A DNA stretch of 64,000 bases from Papiliotrema nemorosa (Eukaryota > Basidiomycota > Tremellomycetes > Tremellales > Rhynchogastremaceae), in contig JASKOT010000022.1 of NCBI GenBank assembly GCA_032158125.1, positions 217,470 through 281,469 of the forward strand, given 5' to 3'. Both the position numbers and the translations under genes were made by a program. Below, one piece after another: positions 35,226 to 47,433 of this stretch; position 1 is the first letter of the stretch, and every line of letters begins with the position of its first letter. Below the pieces are notes generated by a model. That model searched no databases. It saw nothing but the letters and a program-made list of their open reading frames with translations, and had not been told where the DNA came from.

Positions 35226-37647
35226 ATGTCCTCCTCACCTCCTTCCTCCATACTCATCACTCCTCCTCCTCTTTTCCATGATTCTTCCCCACCTCCCACT
35301 CTCCCGTCAGCCTCCGCTCCTTCCTCTACCCGTTCGGGAAGAACTCGCAAGCCAGTGAAGCATTATGGAAGCATGATGGATTCTGATCAGATTGACCATT
35401 CAGACGATGAAGAGGAATACATTGATGAAGATGAAGATGACGAGAGTTACGGTAAGAGACAACGTGCCGGCGAAGATGGGGAGGAAGGTGATGCAGATGG
35501 GAAAGAAGAAGAGGGAGGGCACGAGGAAGATGATGCGAGCGAGGAAAGCGATGATGAGGTGTGATAGCACATGTTCAAAGAGGGAAGGAATGCTCATTAC
35601 CAGCCGAAGAAGAAGAAGAAGGCCGGGAAGAGCAAGGGAAAGCCGCTCGTCAAGGCTGAGAAGGAGGAGAAGAAAGGCTTGAAGAAGAAGGCTATGAAGC
35701 CTAAAGCTCCCGTGAAGGGTATCCAGATTGCAGTCAAGAAGGACTCTAAAACGATCAAGAAACCGACCACGGGTGGTAAGGCGCCCAAGGTTGATCTATC
35801 GCGCACGAAGAAGACTTCCTCCGTCGCTTCGTCAGCCAAGGGTAAAGGACTTCTCAATCCAACCAAGAAACCTATCAACGAAGTCGTTGTGGAGATCAAG
35901 CCGAAGGTGAGTATCCACCGATACGGATGGGAAAGGTATTTGACTTTAGGGTCTGTTGAACACGAAAGCAAAGCCGTCAACACCTGCGGAGGAAGAGGAA
36001 GACGCCATGGAGGAAAAGGAGGACACCAATGGCGATACAGACGACGAAGAGGTCAAGGCCGAGCCCGAGCCAGAAGGAGAGGACGAGACCAAGGTAGCTA
36101 GCTCATCTTCCTCGTGAAATTTGGGTGACAGTGTAGGACGATGATGAGGAGAAGACTCCGGCTCCTCCTACCAAAAAGTTGAGACCTGCTCCCACTGCAA
36201 AGAGACCCAAGCCAGCCGGTATCACACTGGCACCCGCCCCGAAGGGCAAGGTACATCAAGTCACCCCTGCTCCACCAAAGTCATCGACCTCGTTCAAGGC
36301 GCCAACCGCCACATCAAAGAGAAATTCAGGGTTTGTCTCACCTGTGAAAGCTGAGGCCGAGGCGAAGCCCTCCGTCAAGGAATCCAAGGTGAAACTGAAG
36401 ACTGCCGAATCTGCGAAGAAGTTGGACACCATTGGTAAATCCACTAAGAAGGCTTCGATCGCCCCGAACAAGAATTCTGCACCCAAGGAGGTGGAAGATG
36501 CGGATGAAGAAGGTGTCGACGAAGAAACGGGCAAAGACGAGCAGGAGGAGCAGGTTGAGGCAGCGGACTCGAATCAGGAAGAAGACCGAGATTCGGAAGG
36601 AAAGGAAGCAGATGAACAGCCCGAGGTGAGGCTTGCAGAAGGGTCGCGCTCAATGTCAGAGGAGAACGGCGAACAAGACGGCTGCGGTCACCAAGAAGTC
36701 TTCGTCATCCGCTGCCAAGACTACCGTGGCGAAGAAAACCGCTGTAACGGAGGGCGGTCCCAAAAACATCGGATTGAAGAAGGCCGCTTCGAGAAAGGTT
36801 GCTGACGAGGATAGGGACATCTCGGATGAGGAGACAGCGGTAAGCGACAAGCTGCAGCCAGAGTCCGACCATAGCTGACATATGCAGGGTCCAGAGCAAA
36901 TTTCCGAGGACGACCACACTCCGGTTAACTCTCAGCAGAATCTCGAAGCTGTTACGCAAGCAGACGATCAGTTTGGAAGCGAGGACATCGACGTGACCTT
37001 GAACCCTTACAGCTTGATTGAGCTCATTGCAGGATGATGAGGTGATGCCTGAAGACTCTGCAAGCAATCACGGTGTGTCCCAAAAGAGCGCCTCAAAATC
37101 TCCAGTGAGTTGAGCATGCTTGCAGGTCTGATATTCAGGCTGTCAAGAGAAAGCGATCTGCGAAGTCTTCGCAAGATGCTTCTCAACCCCAAGCTGAGAA
37201 CCAAAGTCAACCTGCGTCCGACGAATCCGGCTCACCAACTAAGAAAAAGAAGCCTGCACCTGCGGAGAAGATCACCACGCCATACCGACTCGCCATTATT
37301 GAGGTCATGGCGGAACCAGCATACACCAAAACTCTCGATTTCAAGTCAATCTCGTCTTCTACAGCGGTACCGCTCGCTCGACACTGGCGAGAAGTGCTTG
37401 CCGGGGAAATGAAGCTTGTGATGGCGGGCAAACCTGCCAAGTCGGGCTGTCCAAGGTCGATACTGTTACTCGAAAGAAGATCTGGGCAATGGCATGCCGG
37501 GGCTCCGACAAGCTCGACTGGGCGAAGGTCATTGCGAAAAGCGAGGAGAACGATGATGAAAAGGGGCGATTCACCGTGGGCAAGCTCAAACGACATTTGA
37601 AGGAGACTATGAAGAAGGAAGGGGACAAGTATCTCGCCGCCCAGTGA
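35226..37647 (+). CDS. Lys/Glu-rich, probably nuclear protein of unknown function
   Basis: The start MSSSPPSSILITPPPLFHDS is followed by RSGRTRKPVKHYGSMM, a very acidic block (DDEEEYIDEDEDDESYG), then long Lys/Pro/Ala-rich stretches (PKKKKKAGKSKGKPL) with repeated acidic islands. The composition resembles nucleolar or chromatin proteins. The last part is more ordered: TTPYRLAIIEVMAEPAYTKT, VDTVTRKKIWAMACRGSDKL, FTVGKLKRHLKETMKKEGDK, ending YLAAQ with TGA at 37645-37647. The frame changes several times (near 35565, 35910, 36100, 36630, 36890, 37060, 37400), each near GT...AG pairs, so there are at least six introns, not all placed exactly. No enzyme domain is visible. Nuclear location is inference from composition. 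Confidence 0.6.
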
Positions 37648-38273
37648 GCAGTGTGCCGTTGTGAGGACGAAGTATGGCAGCTCGGTCTGTGGAGAGGCGG
37701 CGGTACGACATAGTGTACATACCGATGGAAGGGGAACGGGTACATGCGACAACTTCTGCGGAAAACTATGCGTAAAAGACTGGTAATGATAAAGATACGA
37801 GTACCCTGTTCATACTTCAGGGCAAGTACCGGCCATACGCCACCTATGCAGTGTGTGTTCATGTCCGAGTACGAACAAACGATTTTGAGTCTCAGAGTGC
37901 GACCTGGACTCAGAGGGCTGACTGAGACAGTGCACGCCCCGAACGCTTCTTGATGCTTCTGATTCATCATTCTTTCTTTGTCGATAAGCTAAAGTATCGT
38001 ATTACAGTCAAAAGTTCGCCTTAACCATACATCATTCGTTTGTTCCCCTTGTCCCCCTCTCACCGCCCGTGCACCCGTGTCTTGTGCCGCTTTCGCAATT
38101 CAATGTCGACAAGATGAGAAAAAGGAGAAAAGAAAAGTAAATATATTTGATAATCTGTGCGACCACCATCCCCTCATCACCCAAGAGTCATCCCTTTGAT
38201 CACGTCTTCTCTAAACCCCTCATTCTGTTCCGCGGGCAAAGTGACCGTTATATGGTGAAGCACCAACGTGCAA
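37648..38273. other. Convergent intergenic region
   Basis: 626 bases lie between two converging stops. It should hold both 3' untranslated regions. An A-rich patch at 38100-38155 may belong to poly(A) signals. No gene seen. Confidence 0.4.
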
Positions 38274-41146
38274 TCAGTCCATGTCGACATCGCTTTGCCG
38301 TCTTGTCCTCAGTCCATCCAAATCTTCATCCTCTTCCTCCTCCTCTTCTTCCTCTTCATCATCATCATCCACCGCATTTTCATTATCCGATTCTTGTTGT
38401 TCATGCATCGGGTGATCCGCCAAGGACGATATAGGCTGAACATGTCAACATTTTACATCTTGATGAGGGGTGTTGATAACTCACCATGAGAGATTCTCCA
38501 GTATACGTGAAGCCCCTAAAGTTCTCCTGTACCGAACTCGTCAAGGGTGATCCTCCACCACCCTGCATGGCCGGTCTTGATTGCTTATTTATCGCCATTC
38601 CAGCCGGTTTCTGCATATGGCTCGCACTGGACAGGCTGCCCCCTGGACCAACATACGAATGCCGACCAGGTTGATTGGGGTTGGCAGGGATCGCGTTGGA
38701 ACCGTAATCTTCGTCTTCCCAAGGTTGGATCCCTGCATCTTGTAGGGACGAGTTGGTGAACTCCGGATCAAAGTTGGCGACAGACTCGTCGGAATCGACA
38801 ATAGGTTTGAAAGGTGGTGTGATTTGCTTCTTGTACAAGAGATCCCAGTTGATCGACGAGAAGGGGTGCTCCTTGAGTTCGTCGGTTCCACGTCGCGCTC
38901 CTAGACGGTTCATAGGGTTTCGGTTGAGAAGCTGACAAGTCAACCTGACATCCTAGCACCCATTACACATCCAAGTACTCACCCCTTTAACAAACTGCTT
39001 GCCGTCATCGCCAATCACTGTCGTGTCAGTTTGTGATAATTATCAATGAGACGCAAGCTCACCATGCTTGGGGAAACGAATCTTGCCATAGCAGATGAGC
39101 CGGTACATCTCTTGCGTCTGTTCCGCGTAGAATGGACTCCAACCACAACACATTTCAAATAGCAAGACGCCCAGAGACCAGAAGTCGACATGCTTGCCAT
39201 ATCCCTTCTCGTCGAGCAAGACTTCTGGAGCGAGGTATCTGCCGCGTCAGCTCCACGCCGCATTTGAGTCTGGCAACTCACTCGGTAGTACCGCAAAACG
39301 TGTTTGTGAGTTGATCGTTGGATAAGTCGGGCTTTGACAGACCGAAATCACATAGGGCGACGTGTCCCGTGGCATCCAGCAAGATGTTTTCCGGCTTCAA
39401 ATCTCTGCGAGAGTCAGCATCAGTCCGTGAGTTGATCGTGTCGACGCACCGGTATACAATGTTGTATTTGTGCAAATGCTCCAAGGCGAGGATAAGCTCA
39501 GCAATGTAGAATCTCGCCCGATCTTCGTTGAACCTCCCCTCTTTCTGCAAATGCCAGAACAGCTCTCCTCCACATTTGTAGTCCGTGACAAAGTACAGCT
39601 CTTTTTCAGTCTGGAACGAAAACTTGAGTCCAACAAGGAAAGGACATTCCAAAGACCTTTGAAGAATCTTTCGTTCGCCAATGGTATGCGCCACCTCTTT
39701 TTTGGCGATGATCTCTTTCTTTGACAAGACTTTCATGGCGTAGATTCGGCGTGTATCCTTCTTTCGTACTTGGAACACTCGTCCGAAAGTACCTCGACCG
39801 ATCAGTTTGAGGAATTCAAAATCGGATGGTTTCAGGTGTGCTTTGTTCTGTCGATGTCAGCTGATTGCAGCAGCGGTCCTTGTTCAACTCACTCGGAGAG
39901 CGGTGTATGTTGCTTGGATCCAGACTTCTCCGGTAACATGCTCTGTACCCCTCGTGGCGAGCTTGTACCAGCTGTCCAGGGTGTAGCCATCCTTCAACAC
40001 CGGCTTGATCGACAGCATTCCCAAAAACCCTTCTCCTTCACGGCTTCGGTCATAAACGGAAACGTATAGCGCAGAGTTGGATGAAGTCAAATCACTGATT
40101 TGTCAGCGTTTCTCAAGTGCAGCAACCTCATAACTCACAAAGAGACCTCTTCCTTCCAAACAGGATCACCCGGACCAGGCTTACCCAACCAGCTTCCACC
40201 AGCGAGTTCTTCCGCTTGAGGGGTCTGTAAACCTGAAGCCTCTTCCCTCTTGCCCTTGCTCCGTCCGACCGCTTCTGCGAATGCCCTCGTGATGGTACCG
40301 ACACCCAGACCGCTTTGACTCCGTGTGAGATTGCCGGGCGACATGGGCTGAGCCTGAGCCGTGGTGAATGGAACAGAGGTGTGCGAGGTGGTAGGTTTGG
40401 GTGGTCGAGAGACAAATTCATTCTGCTCGAATTGCATGACAACGTAAGGTTGAGGTTGGATTTCTGGTGAATGGGACACGGCGAGTCCTCGTGCCGAGAT
40501 GAGTTTCACAGTGAGGGTACCTCGAGGTGAATGTCCCGAATGATGAGGTGTGGTAGTTCCGTCTGTTCCTGTCGATCTCGTGTTCTCCGATTGATACTGT
40601 TGATCCTGTAATCCACCTCCAGGTGGACTACCCCCGACTGGCGTCTTTGATCCGTCTCCTTTCATCGCTTTTCGCATTTTTGGCGGTTCATGTAATCCGA
40701 AACCCATCCCTGCATTGGCACCAATCGTGTCTCCCACTGTGACCCCCACGGTCGGCTGTCCTGCACCGGGTGTACCCAGCGGCAGAGGCATGAACCCGTG
40801 CGAAGTGGGCGTCTTCAATCCCGATGGTTGAGATGACATGGCTGGCGATGCTGCCCTCTTGGCATCGAGTGATAAACCCGCAGTGGAACGGGCCAATCCA
40901 CCCGGACCTGATAAAGCGTCAAAGGGGTTGTTTTGCGCGCTAGCACGAGGAGTCGCCTGGTCTGAAGGTCCTCCCAGTGTTGAGAACGATGCCGAGGGAG
41001 ATAAGGTAGGCGAAGCGGTTTCTTTTTGATTAGATTGGGTAGAGGATGTCGAGTGGGAAGAGGAAGAGGGCCATAGTTGCTGTAATGGATTAGTGGACGT
41101 GTGATTGGTAAGTGAACAAACGATTCACCTTTACGCCTTTGAGCAT
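38274..41146 (-). CDS. YPK1: AGC protein kinase Ypk1/Gad8 type with N-terminal C2-like domain
   Basis: Ypk1 acts below TORC2 and Pkh kinases in sphingolipid, cell-wall and membrane-stress signalling. The first coding exon is only 18 bases (MLKGVK, start 41146). A Ser/Thr/Pro-rich N-terminus is followed by a C2-like region (GTLTVKLISARGLAV, LYVSVYDRSREGEGFLGML). The kinase domain has IGRGTFGRV, YAMKVLSK, DLKPENILLD, CDFGLSK, the activation loop FCGTTEYLAPEVL and KHVDFWSLGVLLFEM. Then come the AGC tail (NWDLLYKKQITPPFKP) and the hydrophobic motif FRGFTYTGESLM. A last intron after that Met leads to an unexpected extra exon: ISSLADHPMHEQQ, a run of about 18 Asp/Glu, and RTRRQSDVDMD, stop at 38274-38276. 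About ten introns. Confidence 0.93.
38322..38372. repeat. Acidic-codon microsatellite in the YPK1 tail
   Basis: The plus strand reads runs of TCC, TCT and TCA triplets; on the coding minus strand these are GAT/GAA/GAG codons for a continuous Asp/Glu stretch. The pattern (four GAT, then GAA/GAG runs) looks expanded by slippage. Confidence 0.6.
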
Positions 41147-42259
41147 GGTGAAGGGATGTTATACAGATGTGTCGGCAATATAACGAAGTACGTCGACTGT
41201 TCGAGGTGAACGAGAAGTGCGGGAGGTGTGGGTACAGTCGAGTGAGGCGGGAAGGAAGATTCAACCGGAAAGACAGGTGGGAGTAGAGTGGGGGATGGGA
41301 ATATCACGTCCAGAGCTGTCGCGGCGCCGGTCTCGGGAAGGTGGGATGCACAGAGGTATCCGACTTGCTGTTCACAGTCGACTCCTTGTCTCTGTGAGGA
41401 GACTGCTATGGGGCAGTAGAGGATGGAATCGAACGAGTGGATAGCTCTAGGCGCTTCGTTGCGTCAGAACTACTGCGAGTTGCGACTCCACCACCCACCC
41501 CTCCACACCCACCCTCACTCACTCGATTCGCCACCCGCTCAGGGCGAGCAGTTAACGCCGATCAGGTGATGCTACCCCTCTTCGTGGCAATCCTATTCGG
41601 GGTACATGGTACTCACGCAAGACGGCTTGGCAATGCCCATGCATGCTCAAGGCTGTACAGATGGCCGGGTCACGAAAGACATCAAAGTCTCACCCTTTCA
41701 AGGAGCAAAGGTCGGCATGTGGACATGCGACACGGAGGGCTTACCCGGCAAAGGCCGGGATGCAGCCGAAAACAACCCGATCTTCAAACCCTCTTCATGC
41801 ACTACAGTTTGACTTCCATATGCTCTTCTGATGCGATGGTTGGCAGAGTTGGGCTCTGGATACCTTGAATGAAGGGTATCTCCTCAAGTCATTGATGTCG
41901 CTGATACTACTGAGCAAAAGGAAGGGTATCGTGTCAGGAACCGACTCGACAGGGTCTGCAAATGTCCCATGAAACAGTTCGTCGTCGACAACAAAAAGAC
42001 TCAAGGGATTGGTATGGGTCTACATGTGTGTCCGACGCATCGTAACAGCCGTACACTTGTCCTCAAATGCCATGCCGACAACCTAGAAAGTGTCTTCTGC
42101 CTCGCAAGCCTAGACCAGCGGGTACATCAAAAGGTAAAGGTTATCGACGGCCGGATGTCTGCACACCATCCAGGCCTCTATGGACCCCTCTCAAACCCCG
42201 AACCTTTCAAAGGATGGGCTGGCGACTCGTAGGTTACCGAGAAGCGATCAATCAACGAG
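41147..42259. promoter_or_regulatory. Divergent intergenic region, YPK1 and unknown gene
   Basis: 1.1 kb between divergent starts. The YPK1 side is A/G-rich on the plus strand (C/T-rich leader for the minus-strand gene), and a C/A-rich patch lies at 41485-41530. No gene or RNA is supported. Confidence 0.45.
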
Positions 42260-44055
42260 ATGGCAGGATCACAGCAACGTCCTCCTGGAGACGACAGACG
42301 ACCTAGCCCCGCACAACCCTCGGCGACTCCCGTTTCCTCCTGCTGCTCTCCTAGTCCATCCTTCGTGTCCAGCGAGCGATCACTCTTCGACCTCGCGCAG
42401 ACTCCACCACGATCCGCCCGGACGAAAACAACGACGAAAACCTCGACCAAACAAAAAGCATCCTCGTCTCGGTCCAAGAGAACGACCTATACGGGTATGT
42501 CTCATACCTCACAAAGGCACCAGAATGAGGCTGACGCGATAGTCTCGAATCTCGTCAAGACCAAAGACAAGTCAAGAGCGCGTTACGGAAGAAATGGACT
42601 ATTTGGTAAACCAATCACAGCAATAGTTGGGGACAATTTCGAGCCGCCCCTTTCTAAAGAACCTGGCTTCGAGCTCTGTGAGGTGATATCGAAAATACGT
42701 CCAGAAATCAATCGCATCCATCCGCCTCTCCCGCCCGGAATTCAGCTGGAGAGTCTTCAAACTGTTGCCATCTCTGGCCCATCCCTAGCATCGTCACATT
42801 CACCGTCTAAGGAGGATGAGATGGAACATTTACATACAGTTCAACAGGCCTTGATGCGATTCAAGGCTCGAGCTCTAGCGGGTTCGGTATCAGCAGAAAA
42901 GGCTATTCACAAAGACGGTCCGCCTGTATCTCGCACTTTATATTCCTCATCTGTTGCCGACTCCCCCTCCACATGGCGACCACTGATGGTGTCGACACGA
43001 CATGACCCACCACACAGAGCACATAGACTCGCCAGCGATCCAGGCGGACCGAGCAGAATGGTCTACCAACCAACGGTCGGTCGACGATCGCTCGGTAGCT
43101 TCTCTCGAGCGACTTCAGCAGGCGGTTCTGATCATGACCCCAGCGTACCCTGTAATGGGACCATACGACCCAAGCAATATGCCTCTACTGCTGGTTCACT
43201 CGCTCAGTACTACGTTCAGTATCCTGTCTCGTAACGTGCCCTTCTGCATCATCCTCCGTCCCGAACCTACGAATTGCTTCCGGCAATCGAGATGAGTGCC
43301 GTTTCACCTCACCTCCCTGGACCAAATCGGCCCCAGGGCAAACATAACGGCAGCTCGACACCGAAAGCTCTTGCCGATCTTCAGCTTCTCGCCCAGTCGC
43401 TCAAGTGGAATACGTCCGAGTCCGCCCATGTAGGTGGACCCTCCGACCACTTCCTCAATCACCGTACCAAATACGTCGACAATGACCTTAGCGGTAGCAG
43501 CGACCTTGATCTCGCTGTCAATATCTATCACTCCAACAGCTACGTGTACCGTCATGGAGATAACAGCAACCACAACACAACCACCGCCGTCAGCGTCGCC
43601 CTCGGCACCGAAACGAATAAGATCGTCCACACCAGCACCAACGACGCCGTCATCGACATCGTCGAGGACAACATCCATTACATGAAGACGAACGTCAACT
43701 CTCAACAAGACAACGCAAGTGATTCCGCCCTCCAAGGTCCTGTCGCCGATACGGGACCATTTGCAGGACCCACAACAACCAACGACTGCACAAAGAACAC
43801 ATTAGGAGTGACGTGGGAGGAAAAAGGCGGCCGAAAAGAAGCAGGCACAGATGGGCTATACATATCACAAAGCACCAAACTCCCTTTAAACTACAAGTGA
43901 GCTACCCACCGTCAGGACAGTGTAGACCTCTGCTAATCTCTAGCAAGCTCGCTGAGAGATGCAGACATACCTCGGAACAGAGGGTGACTTTCGATACTGG
44001 TACATCACACGATCATCTCTCTTACCCACCTCACCATCGGTCCCCGACACAATAA
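42260..44055 (+). CDS. Unknown, probably disordered protein of about 560 residues
   Basis: Three exons fit: 42260-43230, 43297-43896 and 43944-44055. The first intron (66 bases) removes an in-frame TAA and keeps the frame. The second (47 bases, donor AA|GTGAGC, branch CTAAT, acceptor TCTAG) joins LPLNY to NKLAERCRHT. The start MAGSQQRPPGDDRRPS is a true ATG. The N-terminal 70 residues are Ser/Thr/Lys-rich. A more ordered part follows (GFELCEVISKIRPEINRIHP, HLHTVQQALMRFKARALAG), then Ser/Asn/Thr-rich sequence and the end SYPPHHRSPTQ. No domain recognised. Long open frame, phase-consistent introns and lack of repeats argue for a real gene; I cannot assign function. Confidence 0.55.
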
Positions 44056-44861
44056 TGTGATCAGATCGAAGGGATAGGTGTGGAGGACCGGTTGCAAGGC
44101 TGAAACTTAAATTAGGGGATGGAGAAAACGGTACGGGATCAAGGGAGGCAGGTCGGCAGGAAGAATGGTATTCATACGAGGAAGGAGACGAGAGGAGAGG
44201 GAGATAAGCAGAGAAGGGGGAGATGTGAGGGAGAAAGGGGGGAAGGATTAGGATTGGAATACGACTCGCGAACGGGCATGACGGGATATCCCCCTATGCG
44301 GTGTCGCTCTTCGGTCGAGGTTTGCTGTATATACATTTCCGACCAAGAGCGATTAATAGCTGCACAGGGACATGGATGCAGTAATCATGTTACCCTTATC
44401 CTACGTCCACTCAGTAGTGGAATGCTTGAACACCCTCGTTCCCAATGTGCCCAGATGGATCCTGAGGTGGCTGCCATTGCCGCATCGTCTATTACGCGAA
44501 TGATTTCCGGATAAACATACATCGAGACATGGACAAGGGGCGGTGTCGGGTGCTGTGCAACCATACACTCTCATTCGTGCTAGACCTTGTCGATGCTTGA
44601 CTCATCGTCTCGCAAATACCGAGTGGAGGTCAGTGAGACCTAGACGAGGTGTCTACATGGCTTTGTGACATTCCAACGAGTTGACATTTACGACCTCACC
44701 CGATCAGAGCGACGGGATCCTTTCTATCGACCCTTCCTCGTTCTTCGTCTTTCACCACTCGGCCACACGACCTTTGTCCTCATCGTCAGCCCATTGATAT
44801 CGGGCTATACGACTGCTTGCAACTGTATTGAATACCGATCAAGCCTGCGGACACACTAAAA
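44056..44861. other. Intergenic region with purine-rich tract
   Basis: 806 bases without a supportable gene. At 44105-44255 the plus strand is almost all A/G (runs such as gaggagaggg and gaaagggggg). This may be a 3' untranslated region of the unknown gene or a structured promoter element of the glucanase gene. Confidence 0.4.
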
Positions 44862-47107
44862 ATGCCTATCGAACAACGGTACACCCCTGTGCCGGGGATG
44901 GGACCCACCCGGAATTCCAATTCACACGAGATGACTCAAGTAGGGGGCAGCTCGGAAGGGTACAGAGGAAGCTATAGAGATGGTAAGTCTTTCTCTTTCT
45001 GGGTATCAGATGCGTATGAAGAGGTCCAAGACATGTGTCAGGTCAGGTGTCAAGCGGAACGGATGAGGAGCTCTTGGCGGGATACTTGACTTTCACCACC
45101 TTCCCTTGTGCTCGCCTTCGCTTGGCAGTCGATCGAATCCCGCAATGTCTATCTGCATCGCTTGAAGTGGATCTTGCCGTTGTGCGATTAGAGGAACATA
45201 GACTACAGACGGGAGAGCGCAGTGCTGGAATCGTCATATTTCTCTTGGCTGGACCAAGCGGCTTGGACCCAAATCTGTCAAAGATCATCATAGCTGATCC
45301 AGTCCTCTGTTCGTTCATTCCTATCGATCTCATACCACCACTCGCTCCGCGACATTTATCTGACTGTTCACCAACGCAGACGACTACTTGTATCAGGAAG
45401 GCACCATCCCAGCGGTAAGAAATTTCCCCTCCAACATATTGTGCAGCTGAAACCCAGGCACACCGCTTTTCATACACCGATAACCCCTCTCGACCGACTT
45501 CTCAGCTCTACTCTGATAACATGCCTGGACCATCTCGCGAATCATCCTATCAAAACCCATTTGAAACACCCGGTCTCGCTGCTGGTACAGGTGCTGGTGT
45601 AGGAGCCGGAGCCGCCGGGGCATACTCCAGCTCAGGCGCACCACAAATGAGCCAGGCGTACCAGAACATCCCGTCAGAGAACTACTGGCCGGAAAGCAGC
45701 TCCGCTCCTCCGGTCAATTACGCTGCCCAAGAAGCCAAAGCTCGTCGGAATAGACTATGGAAATGGGGTGGTATCATCTTTGGAGTCTTAGCCGTCATCG
45801 CCATTGTGGTGGGGGTCGTCGTCAGTCAAGTGACCAAGAAGAATGGCGGATCGTCAAGTAGCAGTGATAATCAAACGTCTACGACTACAAACGGAACGAC
45901 CAGCACCCTGAACGGGGATCCGTCGCAATTTACGAAGGATTCAAGGTTACATCAATCGTTCTGGGCCATAGCGTATACGCCAGAAGGAGCGATTTTGCCC
46001 AATTGCAACGTCCAACAGGCCAATGTCACTCGAGATATCCAGGTGAACCACAATTCGCGCGGTAAATGCGAGCAAAGCTGACGGGATAGCTTTTATCGCA
46101 ATTAACGACAAGACTCAGGCTGTACGGCGCCAATTGCAATGCCACTGCGGCAGTATTGCAGGCCATCCAGGATACAAAGGTCGACATGACGATTTGGCCG
46201 GCTATCTGTGAGTGCTTGGTCAGAGCAGGAGAAGAGCTGCATTGAATAAAGACATCGATTCGAACACCCAAGCGTACACAGACCAAGTAGCCGCAGTCAA
46301 GTCTGCCATTGAGACTTACGGGACAGACCACATGGAAGGTGTACGTGTCGGCTGCCTCCACGCAGGTGTTCACTGACGCACAGATCATTGTGGGTAACGA
46401 ATACATCCTGAATACCGCCACGACCGCTTCCACCACAGACGCTACCTACCGCGCAGCCGCCAAGACCATCATGGACTATGTCCAAGAGGTCAATACCACT
46501 ATCTTGGGCATGGACCTGAGCAAACATCTGCCCATCGGAACAAGTGACGCTGGGTCGCTGATGTCGGCATACCTGGGCGAGGGTATCGACTTCTTCATGG
46601 CCAATGTGCACCCTTGGTTTGGGGATGTAACGATCGACGATGCGGCTGTATGGACCTACAACTTTTTCCAAGAGTTTGATGTGGTGGGTCACTCCCTTTG
46701 ACGAGATGAAAGGGGACGCTAATGAGTCAGGAAGTAGCAGCACAGGCTAGCAACAACCCCGCTTGCTACATTGCGGAAACGGGCTGGCCGTCGGGTACTT
46801 CAAACGCTACAGAGGGGAACAATGGCGCGGCGAGTCCAGGTGGGGATGCGTCTATAGCAAACTTGCAGACGTTTATGGATACGTTTGTCTGTCAGGCGAA
46901 CAAGAACGGGACAGAATACTTTTTGTGAGTGACCTTGTAGATTGAGCCTATGCCGGCAATACTTGGATGTGTCGAAATGCCAAGCTGACCATCAGCTTTG
47001 AGGCGTTTGACGAGCCTTGGAAGGAGATTTATGGCGGTGTAGAGCCGCATTGGGGTATATTCGACTCGGATAGGAATCTGAAGGATATCACGATTCCTAC
47101 GTGCTAA
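44862..47107 (+). CDS. GH17 endo-1,3-beta-glucosidase, type II membrane protein (btgC-like)
   Basis: The enzyme cleaves beta-1,3-glucan in cell-wall remodelling. Exon 1 (44862-44982, MPIEQRYTPVPGMGPTRNSN), exon 2 (45380-45414, only 35 bases) and exon 3 from 45506 join in frame to a cytosolic N-tail of about 135 residues. One membrane segment follows (GGIIFGVLAVIAIVVGVVVS, about residues 140-162), then a Ser/Thr-rich stalk and the GH17 domain: LLSQLTTRLRLYGANCN, the acid/base glutamate in VGNEYIL, FFMANVHPWFG, the nucleophile in YIAETGWPSG, FFEAFDEPWK and HWGIFDSDRNLKD. The end is ITIPTC. This layout (cytosolic tail, signal-anchor, catalytic domain) matches Aspergillus btgC. The first intron is unusually long (397 bases); an extra exon in it cannot be excluded. 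Confidence 0.9.
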
Positions 47108-47433
47108 GACGCGGTTTGGAGAGTGAATGGAGCTGAGCTTAAACGAAACGGACTATAGGACATGCCGTGCAATGCCACGAGATGGTGTCAGATGTGTATC
47201 ATAGGATATGTATGAGCTGTATCTGTCTGATCTGAAGTCGTCCATGTGTGCGATTCCGTCCTAGGGGGGTGCCCGAGGAAGTGAGAAGGATGATCAGATT
47301 GAACGGAGCAAAACCCGCGAGCGGTTGACGTCACCTGAGTTGCATGCCAAACCTGACCTCAGCAAACACCTGCCCTCAGAGACGATGCAACTCGACGTGA
47401 TAACCGCTTGTGTTCTCCAGAAGAGTCAACGAG
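47108..47433. other. Intergenic region
   Basis: 326 bases between two plus-strand genes. A CTCCAG just before the next gene (47414-47420) may be a 5' leader intron acceptor. Nothing else seen. Confidence 0.4.

Noticed and set aside
35597..35983. Hydrophobic 128-codon minus-strand frame
   Set aside because: It is the reverse reading of Lys-rich codons (AAG gives CTT), which yields Phe/Leu runs that imitate membrane helices.
43304..43735. 143-codon minus-strand frame rich in Val, Asp and Gly
   Set aside because: The composition is typical of the antisense of a Ser/Thr/Asn-rich coding sequence, and the plus-strand three-exon model has better splice support.
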